Positions 23,301-35,300 of a stretch of 64,000 nt of DNA are shown one piece after another. Source of the stretch: Nematostella vectensis (Eukaryota > Cnidaria > Anthozoa > Actiniaria > Edwardsiidae). Below the pieces are notes generated by a model, which was given only the letters and a program-made list of their open reading frames with translations, was not told the DNA's origin and ran no database searches. The stretch is from positions 7,552,801 to 7,616,800 of the forward strand of contig NC_064044.1 of the NCBI RefSeq assembly GCF_932526225.1. Direction: 5' to 3'. Numbering within the stretch: the first letter of the stretch is position 1; the number at the start of each line of letters is the position of its first letter. Both the position numbers and the translations under genes were made by a program.

Positions 23301-25765
23301 CTTGTATACAAGGGAACGAGGTGCTTGCATACAAGGAAACGAGGTGCTTGTATACAAGGAAACGAGGTGCTTGTATACAAGGGAACGAGGTGCTTGTATA
23401 CAAGGGAACGAGGTGCTTGTATACAAGGGAACGAGGTGCTTGTATACAGGGAACGAGGTGCTTGTATACAAGGGAACGAGGTGCTTGTATACAAGGGAAC
23501 GAGGTGCTTGTATACAGGGAACGAGGTGCTTGCATACAAGGGAACGAGGTGCTTGTATACAGGGAACGAGGTGCTTGCATACAAGGGAACGAGGTGCTTG
23601 TATACAAGGGAACGAGATGCTTGCATACAAGGGAACGAGGTGCTTGTATACAGGGAACGAGGTGCTTGCATACAAGGGAACGAGGTGCTTGCATACAAGG
23701 GAACGAGGTGCTTGTATACAGGGAACGAAATGCTTGTATACAAAGGAACAAGGTGCTTGTATACAAGGGAACGAGGTGCTTCCATACAAGTGAACGAGGT
23801 GCTTCCATACAAGGGAACGAGGTGCTTGTATACAAGGGAACGAGGTGCTTGCATACAAGGGAACGAGGTGCTTGTATACAAGGGAACGAGGTGCTTGCAT
23901 ACAAGGGAACGAGGTGCTTGCATACAAGGGAACGAGGTGCTTGTATACAAGGGAACGAGGTGCTTGTATACATGGGAACGAGGTGCTTGCATACAGGGAA
24001 CGAGGTGCTTCCATACAAGGGAACGAGGTGCTTGTATACAAGGGAACGAGGTGCTTGTATACAACGGAACGAGGTGCTTTCTAACAAGGGAACAAGGTGC
24101 TTGTATACAAGGAAACGTGGTGCTTCCATACAAGGGAACGAGGTGCTTGCATACAAGGGAACGAGGTGCTTGTATACAGGGAACGAGGTGCTTGCTTACA
24201 AGGGAACGAGGTGCTTGTATACAAGGGAACGAGGTGCTTGTATACAAGAGAACGAGGTGCTTGTATACAAGGGAACGAGGTGCTTGTATACAAGGGAACG
24301 AGGTGCTTGTATACAAGGGAACGAGGTGCTTCCATACAAGGGAACGAGGTGCTTGCATACAAGGGAACGAGGTGCTTGCATACAAGGGAACGAGGTGCTT
24401 GTATACAGGGAACGAGGTGCTTGCATACAAGGGAACGAGGTGCTTGGATACAAGGGAACGAGGTGCTTGCATACAAGGGAACGTGGTGCTTGTATACAAG
24501 GGAACGAGGTGCTTCCATACAAGGGAACGTGGTGCTTGTATACAGGGAACGAGGTGCTTGTATACAAGGGAACGAGGTGCTTCCATACAAGTGAACGAGG
24601 TGCTTCCATACAAGGGAACGAGGTGCTTGTATACAGGGAACGAGGTGCTTGTATACAAGGGAACGAGGTGCTTGCATACAAGGGAACGAGGTGCTTGCAT
24701 ACAAGGGAACGAGGTGCTTGCATACAAGGGAACGAGGTGCTTGTATACAAGGGAACGAGGTGCTTGTATACAAGGGAACGAGGTGCTTGTATACAAGGGA
24801 ACGAGGTGCTTGTATACAAGGGAACGAGGTGCTTGCATACAAGGGAACGAGGTGCTTGTATACAAGGGAACGAGGTGCTTGCATACATGGGAACGAGGTT
24901 CTTGTATACAAGGGAACGAGGTGCTTGCATACAAGGGAACGAGGTGCTTGCATACAAGGGAACGAGGTGCTTCCATACAAGGGAACGAGGCGCTTGTATA
25001 CAGGGGAACAAGGTGCCTGTATACAAAGGAACGAGGTGCTTGTATACAAGGGAACGAGGTGCTTCCATACAAGGGAACGAGATGCTTGTATACAGGGAAC
25101 GAGGTGCTTGTATACAAGGGAACGAGGTGCTTGCATACAAGGGAACGAGGTGCTTCCATACAAGGGAACGAGGTGCTTGTATACAGGGAACGAGGTGCTT
25201 GTATACAAGGGAACGAGGTGCTTGCATACAAGGGAACGAGGTGCTTGCATACAAGGGAACGAGGTGCTTGCATACAAGGGAATGAGGTGCTTGTATACAA
25301 GGGAACGAGGTGCTTGTATACAAGGGAACGAGGTGCTTGTATACAAGGGAACGAGGTGCTTGTATACAAGGGAACGAGGTGCTTGCATACAAGGGAACGA
25401 GGTGCTTGTATACAAGGGAACGAGGTGCTTGCATACAAGGGAACGAGGTTCTTGTATACAAGGGAACGAGGTGCTTGCATACAAGGGAACGAGGTGCTTG
25501 CATACAAGGGAACGAGGTGCTTCCATACAAGGGAACGAGGCGCTTGTATACAGGGGAACAAGGTGCCTGTATACAAGGGAACGAGGTGCTTGTATACAAG
25601 GGAACGAGGTGCTTCCATACAAGGGAACGAGATGCTTGTATACAGGGAACGAGGTGCTTGTATACAAGGGAACGAGGTGCTTGCATACAAGGGAACGAGG
25701 TGCTTGTATACAAGGGAACGAGGTGCTTGTATACAAGGGAACGAGGTGCTTAAATACAAGGGCAA
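20370..25765. repeat. 5.4-kb minisatellite of 23-bp units
   Basis: About 230 units of GTATACAAGGGAACGAGGTGCTT, with common variants GCATAC, CCATAC and a 22-bp form GTATACAGGGAACG. Each full unit contains the palindrome CTTGTATACAAG at its junction. The unit holds no stop triplet on either strand, so frames of over 1,000 codons appear on both strands (for example 22139-25774 minus and 22155-25778 plus). I treat these as by-products of the repeat. Marker variants recur in the same order in separate blocks, showing higher-order duplication. Confidence 0.97.
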
Positions 25766-25774
25766 TGCTCGCAT

Positions 25775-26356
25775 GTAACTTATATTTTTTGGCGTTTTTT
25801 TTTATTTATTGATGTTTGAAAACTGCTCGAAGCCGAAAGATAAAGACATCCTAACATTTGATGCACGAAAGAAAACAAGCAGATACTATAATTTACTTGT
25901 ACTACATTATAGCCTGTAGACGTATAGCAAGCTCAAAACTCGAATTTTTCGAGACCAAAATACTCAACCCAATCCCCTTAGAATATATGGTGCTCACAGA
26001 ACCATTCTGTGGCCTATTCAGATCGACCTTGAGATAAAATCACTGTTGGCAAGGTTACGACTGCTCAGATGGAAGAAGGATTAGAAAAACGTGCATTTTG
26101 TAGCAAGGACTGATTGGTATCGCACTAGGTGGGACGGCATTGATAGACACGGAGCTCCTGTGCAAATTATCATTTTTACAATGTATTATTGGCCCTGTAC
26201 AAACGACCGTAACAAAGAAGGGCCTTGATTGTCCAAACACTCAGTCCATGCAAATTTCCAAGGCTTTATGCATAACAAACAGCTTTCGGTTTGTTCGTTC
26301 GCTTTCTGTTACAACAGTGTATAGTGTAGATATTTCGAACTCGTATCATGATTTCT
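25775..26356 (+). promoter_or_regulatory. Probable 5' region of the ACSL gene
   Basis: This unique stretch separates the 23-bp array from the proposed first coding exon at 26357. I see no repeat and no clear core promoter motif. The transcription start cannot be placed. It is called only because the array ends at about 25765 and the coding exon begins 590 bp later. Confidence 0.3.
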
Positions 26357-29300
26357 ATGGAAGATTATGGCATCCAGACTCTGGCCCGGTTTTGTGTATT
26401 CACCTTAATTTCACTATTTCTGTATAGTTTATTTGACTTCTTTCAAAGCACCGACGAATGCATAAAAAACAAACAACAGTCGATCGACACTGAGGTAGGT
26501 AAAACTTATTTTTAACGACGCATTACAAACATCCTACTTCTTTGAATTTAGATATTTTTCTTGATCTTTATCTCGAATGTTTATAAATAATGACTAAAGT
26601 AAGAGAGGAAATACGGTTATTCTACAATGAATCCGTTTAATGTGTAATAAACCACATAGAAGTACCTCCAAACCGCAAAAATAGACACAAATAAAATTTA
26701 CAGAATATCATTACTTCGAAAAAACAATATAATGAAATGAGTTTCGTTTCAAAATTGTCATCAAGGTAACGGAATGATTTATCAGATATATTGATTGGTA
26801 CTCTATATGGCCAATATAAACAAAACCCAATAAATATAAGCAAATCTATTGTTTAAAAACGTAATAACAGCGCCGACAATAGTTCACTTTGCTCCAGAAA
26901 ATAGCACTGCCAGATTTCGACATGTTATTGTTTATTTCCTTTTTCTAGGCGGAAGTTGATACTTAGAAGTCTGTTTAGCATGGGCGATTAATTTTCCGTA
27001 GTCGTATTTATCTGAGAATTGGACCCCTTGTCTGAAAGAGCTCCATTACGTACTAATGGTCAAATGCAAAGAGATTTGTCTCCGTTCTTTGGAAGTGTCA
27101 TTCATTGATTGCCGGTTGTAAAACCAATGTATTTTGACGGAACTGGATATTTTCAGCTTAGCAAAATGTGATGTTGTCATTACTGGTTACTTCACCAAAG
27201 TAAGTAATCACAATTAGAGCGTAGGACAGACGAGGTATTTTGCCTTGTTTGTTAAAATTGAAAGACACATCCAAGTAACTCATCGAACTAACTGTTTTAA
27301 AAAATTTTTTAAAAAAATATTTTTTAGCTTCTAAACGCTACACGAGCATACGCATTTAATTAATCATATGCAGAAAGACAAATAATTAAGCTAAAGATTA
27401 GAGCTTTTACAGCTTAGAAGAAAAAAGAAACTTAATTAATAAAGAAATAGAAGGATAATCACATAAAATGCAAAAAAAAAGTTTTTAGTTTAAAAAAATC
27501 TAATGTCAGAAGTGGGATTCGAACCCACGCCTCCATTCGGAGACCAGAACACTCTCCCATGCACCATGAGAAGGAATGGAACCTTGAGTCTGGCGCCTTA
27601 GACCACTCGGCCATTCTGACATAGATGTTATTAGACTATTTGCCAATCTCTCATAAATATGTGTTCTAGAAAGTATGCACCTGTTAGTCATGCGCAGTGT
27701 TACTTATTCCAAAACTAGCTTAGCGTTTACTCAAGATAAACTTCTAATTTCCAGATATGTCAAACAAGCCAAACGTATTCCTCAGCCTCATGTTTCTATA
27801 GTATTTTATATGATTATTGTTTGTAGTCCATTAACTGTTATTCTAACATCGACGGATTCTTACTATAGTTATCCTCAATTTTGAAATTGTTCTGTTCCCT
27901 TAGATCAACATTCATTTGCAATTCTTGCATTACCTTCTTAAGAGCAGTCAAACCAGTTAGTACCGAAATATTAATTAGTCAGTATAAATAGGAGTTCACT
28001 GTAAAACATACTACTTGTAACAACGACAGCTTGCTGCGGAGGCTATCGAGTAAGTTCTGTTGGCTTCGTGAAGACAATCCCTAGTCAAGGAAGAGGTCTA
28101 GTAAGGATTCCCTTCTATCAGCCTCGCCTTCTGAGAATCGTTTGATCGCTGTCTCCTAGAACGAGCTCGAATACCTCCCTGCTCGCTAAGCGTGGTTGCT
28201 TTTACAATAAAGTTGTTGGTGAGGAAACAGAAGCTACCTGGTAAACGACCCCGGAGAAACCCCCGTTATTACATAGATAAAAGAATTGTGTTATAAAGAT
28301 GCTACCATTTTTGACGTACTTAGCATAAATATCGTGTATTCGGAGCCATAAGGACATATAAAAGTATCCATTTTTTTTTCTTTCTTTCTCTGTAAAGTTA
28401 GAAACCATTCAAGTTTCAAATTTCGCCGTCTTCAGTAAGAAATGACAAAAGATAGATTTCAAAATTGGCCACAAATCAAAACGCGCGAAAAAGTGTTTAT
28501 TGCGCGCATTGTGTAGTTCCAGAAAATATACATCCCCCCCCCATTGAGGGGGTCATACTCCCCTCCCCTCTGGAAATTCCTACATTTGGACCTCCCCCCC
28601 GGAATTTACAATCCCCTCAATGGGGGGGGGGGGGGGGTTGGGGGGTATGGATATTTTCTGGAACTAACACATTCTCAATTGACCAATGATCGCAGGCGCA
28701 CATATTTAACATTATTTCCCTAGTGAGTATACGTATTTACGTTGCAGTATGAGGGCGCTTAACTTTTTTTAGAATAGCGTGACGCTTTTATCATTTAGAC
28801 GAAGAGCAATAATATGTTTGATAAACAACTCATTGCTCACCGACAAAAGTGCGGGATTTTTATAAAGCTCCTCGCGCAATCAAACGGTAAACTCCTGCGT
28901 CTCATTTCTTACTGGAAATGAATTGATTTCCAGGATAATTCAGGAGCACGCCGCAGCAGGGTCGCCTCGGGGCCCGTATCCCGTATCTTCAGCGAAGTGA
29001 ACTCTGTTTACGATGCCTTTCTTCACGGCTTGAAAATTTCAAAGGACTCGCCTTGCTTAGGGTGGAGGTTGCCTAGCAACGGGGAATATGCATGGATCAC
29101 ATATAATGAGGTAGGGTGGAGGTTGCCTAGCAATGGGGAATATGCATGGAACACATATATTAATGAGATACGGAATAAGGGAGGTCTCTCAAGGCCCCCT
29201 TGAGTAAGGGGAGGCTATGGAGAGGGGGGGGGGGGAATCGCCTTGCTTAGAGTGGAGGTTACCTGGCAACGGGGAATACACATGGATCACATATCATGAG

Positions 29301-32300
29301 GTATGGAATTAAGGCGGTCTCTTAGGGGGGGTAGGGAGGGGCCTCGCCTTGCTATCCGAGGCGCGACATGTTCTCATGTTCTTGCAATTTGGTGAAATCA
29401 CAGGCTGGATGCTCTTATAAAAAAGGTTCTTAGAACAAGTGTAAGGTATAGACTATGGGGGAAACGAAGAACGCTTGTATCGTTAAGTCAGAGTGCGTCT
29501 TATGCATATCATGACTTGCATTTTGCTTTATGGCTTTCCCTAATTCAATTGAAGGTAGCATGCTTTTAGGCTGATTTAGACAGCATGATTTAGTCGTATG
29601 CAACTCGCCCGCAACACCTCTACAACTCGAGTCGTGGAGTGTAAATCAGCCTACGACTCCGCTACGGTGCTCGGCTACGAAAGTCGTAGTGTGTAATTCA
29701 GGGCTAAGACATGTCGTAGGCAGTTCGCATACGACTAAATCGTGCTGTCTGAATCAGCCTTAACGCAACAGGGCTAAGACATGTCGTAGGCAGTTCGCAT
29801 ACGACTAAATCGTGCTGTCTAAATCAGCCTTTGCCGTTTTTAGGTTCATGGACGAGCGTACAGTGTAGGATGTGGGCTGGTCTGTCTCGGTTGCCAACCG
29901 TCGCAAGCCACTCACTTGGGCATTCTTGCGCCAAACTCAGTTGAGGTAGGCCATTAATTGTAACAATCATCCATTTTCGAGGAAAGGGTGGATAAAGAAA
30001 GAAGGGTTGCATTATAAAGTAGGAGAATTGTACGAAGAAAAAAGAGAACAAGTTGATTCTCCTTAGTTTTCATAGAGGGGATTGGAGCCCCCACAACCCA
30101 TCCTCTTGATTCGCCTCTGCTCATCTGTCTTCAGAGGGAAATGGTAAAGCACCAAAAATTAGGGTACCTACTTTTTCGGGGGTGGGGGAGGTGGGTGGGT
30201 GGGTGGGTGGGAGGTAGGGAGGGAGGGAGTTTTCTGACAAAAATCTGACCACCCCGAAAGAACAAAAAGGAATTTTTTTATGACAGTATCTCCAAGGAAC
30301 GTTTATTGTAGGATTTGGCTACCAAAAAGTCTGGCTAATGAATTGATGACATACCAGAGTGATCTAACTTATGCTTTATAGATTTGTCTAAAAATAACAC
30401 GTCTATTGAGAACCGAAAACGAACTTTCGGCCGATGGTGTGTGTGTGTGGGATAATGGCCTGCAAACAAAGGAGAAAAAAATATTGCGAGCTGCATCGTT
30501 TCACACTAAACGTGCAACATAATATTATAACTCGCTCCTGTTGCCAGGGAACTCGGTTCCTCAGGCTTGAAAAGCCGAGCCTATGCAGCTGAGTTATCGC
30601 GCCATCAAGCAATTGTACTTGTAAGCTATCATGTCCCAGAGTTATCACTAAATTGAGAGCCAGCAGGCCACGTTATATTAAGGGAGGGAGGATGGTCACA
30701 AAACAGACACATTAAGAAAATATTGATGGACACAACATCTGGTCATTTCCTTCTAATTTTCGAAATTATTGTGTGTGTGTGTGGGGGGGGGGGGGGGGGG
30801 GGGGTGGGGGGGGGTCACATGCCCCCAGTGCCCCACACCCTGCTACGGCCCTGATATGTTCATAGGACACAGGTATACTGACATCCTTGAACATGGTGTA
30901 TTTCTTTCGGTCTTCCCTTAGCTAATGCAATCTGTGTGTCCCTGTTTTCAGTGGTTCCTGACAGACCTCGGGTGTCAGATGTTTTCAATGATAACAGTCC
31001 CCATATATGACTCGCACGGGTACGCCGCTTGTACACACATCATCAAACAAGGTATGATCACGTGATTATATTCCCCATATATGACTCGCACGGGTACGCC
31101 GCGTGCACACACATCGTCAAACAAGGTATGATCACGTGATTATATTCCCATATATGCCTCACAAGGGTACACTCCGTGCACACATATCACCAAATAAGGT
31201 ATGATCACGTGATTATATTTCCCATATGACTTGCACGGATACGCTCCGTGTACACACATCATCAAACAAGGTACGATCACGTGATTATATTCTCCATATA
31301 TGACTCGCACGGTTGCGCTCCGTGTACACACATTACCAAACAAGGTATGATCACGTGATTATATTCCCCATATCATCAAACAAGGTATGATCACGTGATT
31401 GTATTCCTCATATCATCAAACAAGGTATGATCACGTGATTATATTCCCCATATCATCAAACAAGGTATGATCACGTGATTATATTCCCCATATCATTAAA
31501 CAAGATATGATCACGTGATTATATTCCCCATATCATCAAACAAGGTATGATCACGTGATTATATTTCACATATCATCAAACAAGGTATGATCACGTGATT
31601 ATATTCCCCATATCATCAAACAAGGTATGATCACGTGATTATATTCCCCATATCATCAAACAAGGTATGATCACGTGATTATATTCCCCATATATGACTC
31701 GCACTGTCACGCTCTGTGTACACATATTATCATACATGGTACATATATGACTCGCACATAAGATTTATCATTCACACACGATAAAATTGTCTTTGGGCTC
31801 GCCTTGTGCTTTAAATCAAGTTACACATAAAGGCACTCTCTAATCGTAATCTTTATTTTCGTGACTTATAGAGCTGGCATATGTGGGGAATTTATGTAGC
31901 GCTTGAAATAGCAGTAGCGGATCTAGGTGCAGGGTTTAGGGGGTTTAAAGCCCCCCCCCCCCCCCCCCTTGTGCTGCCAGAAAGCCATATGTAACAATAA
32001 AAATTTCCCCTCACCCCTTTGTCACAACGCCAAACCCCCCCTTTAGCTAAAAGTTAGATCCGCCCCTGCTTCGCTAGGACTTTTGAACCTTACCGGAACG
32101 CAAGAGCCACACAAGAGGTTAGAACGATCAACAGAAAATAAAGCAGGTCCGTTTTCTTGCGCTTGAGTTTTTGCCAGTACGAATAGGCCATTCCAGCTAT
32201 AAGCTTGCGCGCGCATAACAATAGAAACCTACCTTAAGGTAATTCCCTTAAATTGCACTGCGCACCCCTTCTGCGCATAGTGGCGCGCGCTGTTTGTTCG

Positions 32301-35300
32301 AATTTTCCGGTATTAAGTGTGCGCGCGCGCCACAGTTGTGCAAGAAAACAAAGCAAAAGGCGCGCGTTTTTTTACTTAAAATTGCTTTGACAGAAAAACG
32401 AAGTCGGTTATCCCCATTTTTTATTTGCTCAAATAGTTAAATATAAACGGAAAAATGACATACTGAAAGAAGAAAAAAAGGTGGCTTGTAGAAGTTTGTA
32501 TATTTTCTCTTAAAAGCCATAAAAATACTTCAAAATGGCGCTTTTTACCGTATGAATAGTGGCGAAAACAGTGTCTTTTAGTGCGATCTCTGAAATGTGA
32601 TTTGTTTTGAACATTAGCTACTACGGGTTATTGTTTAGGAGATCGGATTTTGGCAGCTCGACAAAGAGAACTTAATTTTCTATAGACTATAGGCACTACT
32701 TTTGAAAATTTAGAGTTCTGTTTTTTCCTCGCATGATCAGTAAAAACGCGTCAAAAGTACGCCCCTCTGCTGTGAAAACGAGGACGATTATACCCCCATT
32801 TTTGATAACATTTTTTGAAAGCCCTTAACTTCAATATTGTTTATGCCAAGTTTTAAAAAAAATCTGGGTTGTAGAACTATTTCAAGGGAATTACCTTAAC
32901 TACCAGAATGTAGCGCGCGCTTTTTTAAATCTACATCAAACAAAGCGCGCGCTGCATGCCGGTAGTTGGGGTAGGTTCCCATGGTGAGTGCGCGCGCATG
33001 CTTATAGCTGGGATAGCCTATTGATAGTTATTCGTATTGCGTTAGAGCGGGGCCTCTCTTTATCTCGAAGAGTCTCGTTTCTGTGTGTGTTAACCTACCG
33101 ACTCGGTTTTGTTTTTCTAGCTGGTTTACAGTCCATCGTTTGCCATTCCTCAAAGGTTAGCTTCCTATTGTCAGCACTCAATCAATACGACGTCGGAATT
33201 ATCCGAAGTCTGGTGACGGTAGGCGTACCGATTTCTTCAAGCGATCGATCAGCCGCCGCAAGATTAAGAATCAAAGTTATCAGCTTTGAGGATTTAGAGG
33301 TAATATTTACCGGCTAGTATCGTTGTGCGACTGTTAAAAAAAAAATCCCCCCCCACCCCCCCCCCCCCCCAATGAGCTCTGTCGTTTCTCTTTTTTCTTT
33401 ATTTAAAGAAGCGCCGGGATTTATGCATTATCGTGTATAATCAAGTCTGCGCACCCTCTTAGCTTGGCTACGCCATTGGCAATATTTGTAGCAACTCAAT
33501 TCACAATAGGTGCATTTATCATCTGATCTTGTAGTCAATGAATGATGTCTTTTATTGCTCACTCGTGTTCACTTTATCAGTACTGTTGAGTTCAAATGAC
33601 AGGAAATTCGAATTATCGAGGGTATCAAGACATAGAAACGTTTGTTAGCGGGAGGCTCAAACTGTCGAAAGGGTCGTGGATGGGGTTAACCGACTAGCGA
33701 CAAACGGCTTAAAAAGTAACTGATTACCGACAAAACATGAAAAAAACTTGTGACTAGCGACAAAAAATATTTGCCGACTACCGACATTTTATTATTTTCG
33801 TTTTTTTTACTATTTACTTCCATCGTCAATCTATTAAATTCGGCCATTTCAGAATCAACACTGTGTATTTTCTGTTGCATCAACTTTTCAGTCAATTATT
33901 AATCCATAATTAATTTATTATAAATAAGTTATTAATTACTAGTCAATCCTAAATAATGTTTAATCTTGTTTATGCATGAAATCTATAACAAAGCGACGTA
34001 CTAGCCTAGATTCACCGACTACCGACACAGACCGATTATTCCTACCGACTACCGACAAATTATGGAAATTTAAACTGGCTAACGACATGCAGACCCCCCA
34101 TCCAGACCCTGTGCCGAGGGTCTGGGTTATCAAGGGTTCTGACGTTCAAGTCATCAAGGTCGAAGGTTCTAAGCTATCGGTGTCCGCTGAACATTGTTTG
34201 TGTTCTAAGAGACCAGGAGCGGTCCGTGGCAAGAACCTCCTCATATTTAGAAGTCGTTACTTTGAATAAATGCTCTTTTTCTTATATCATGTTAGAAACT
34301 TGGTGAGACGAACCCGATACAAAAGAAGGTAACATATGTCTTTTTTGCTGTTTTTGATTTGTATTGATTTTTTTAGAATCGTTTTATTAGAATTGTATTT
34401 GAGCTCTTTTGTCCGTACGTTCCCTGCAGTCCGCTTGTCTCTGGTGTTTCTTACGGTCTCGTCTTTACTTACACAGCCTCCAAAATCAGACGATTTGTAC
34501 ACGGTGTGCTATACAAGTGGAACAACAGGTCTGTACAAAAGATAAAAAACAACAACAAATTTAATTCTCGCGCTTTTTGTGTCAAATCTACTTCGGGAGT
34601 CCTTCGGTAGTAAAACCACTGGCTGTTCGAATGCGGATACACGTTGCCATGGGATATTTTGAGAGGGGCGGTTTTTTTCTTTCTTATTTATGTTGGTTAA
34701 AAGCAGAGGAGCTCTTTTCTCAGATTAGCTAACAGTGAGGGGTCCTAGAACCCCTAAAACCCCCGCTGGATTGTCCCTGGAATACTTTTTCTTCAGCCGT
34801 TGTTATTTAAAAGCAAGTGATTCTATGCGTACGACAAACTAACTGACAACTATTTGATAGGTTTCCTAATTTTCTGATTCTGTGAACCATATATTTCAGG
34901 TACTCCAAAAGGAGCGATGCTGACTCACGATAATGTCATATCAGATTTATCTGCATTTTTATACGTTTTAAAACAGGTAATAATTTTGAGACGTTTCTTT
35001 TAAAAGAAACAAGACATCATCATTATTATTGTCATCATGACCACTATCATCACATTACTGTCATTATCACCACTACCATCACCACCATCATCATAATCAT
35101 TGTCATCATCATCACCACCATCACCATCATCATCACCACCACCACCATCATCATCATAATTGTCACCATCACCACCACCATCACCATCATCATCACCACC
35201 ACCACCACCATCATCATAATTGTCACCATCACCACCACCATCAACACATTATTCCTTGAGTCCCTCGACGTCTTCTCGAATATACCCTACTTTTGTGTCA

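Noticed and set aside
20360-25812. Many long ORFs (up to ~1,200 codons) on both strands
   Set aside because: They all follow from a stop-free 23-bp tandem repeat read in every register. No start context, splice sites or protein family support them.
30470-30650. Possible second tRNA-derived SINE on the minus strand (GGCGCGATAACTCAGCTG ... CCGAGTTCCC)
   Set aside because: A-box and B-box matches are weak and no second copy was seen, so it was not annotated.
33976-34269. ORF of 97 codons in the ACSL intron, considered as an exon
   Set aside because: Its sequence does not fit ACSL between FEDLE and PPKSDD, while the 33-bp microexon at 34296 does. The region carries 'GACTACCGACA'-type repeats.
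35050-35247. Met/Val-rich minus-strand ORF
   Set aside because: Product of the CAT/CAC trinucleotide repeat.
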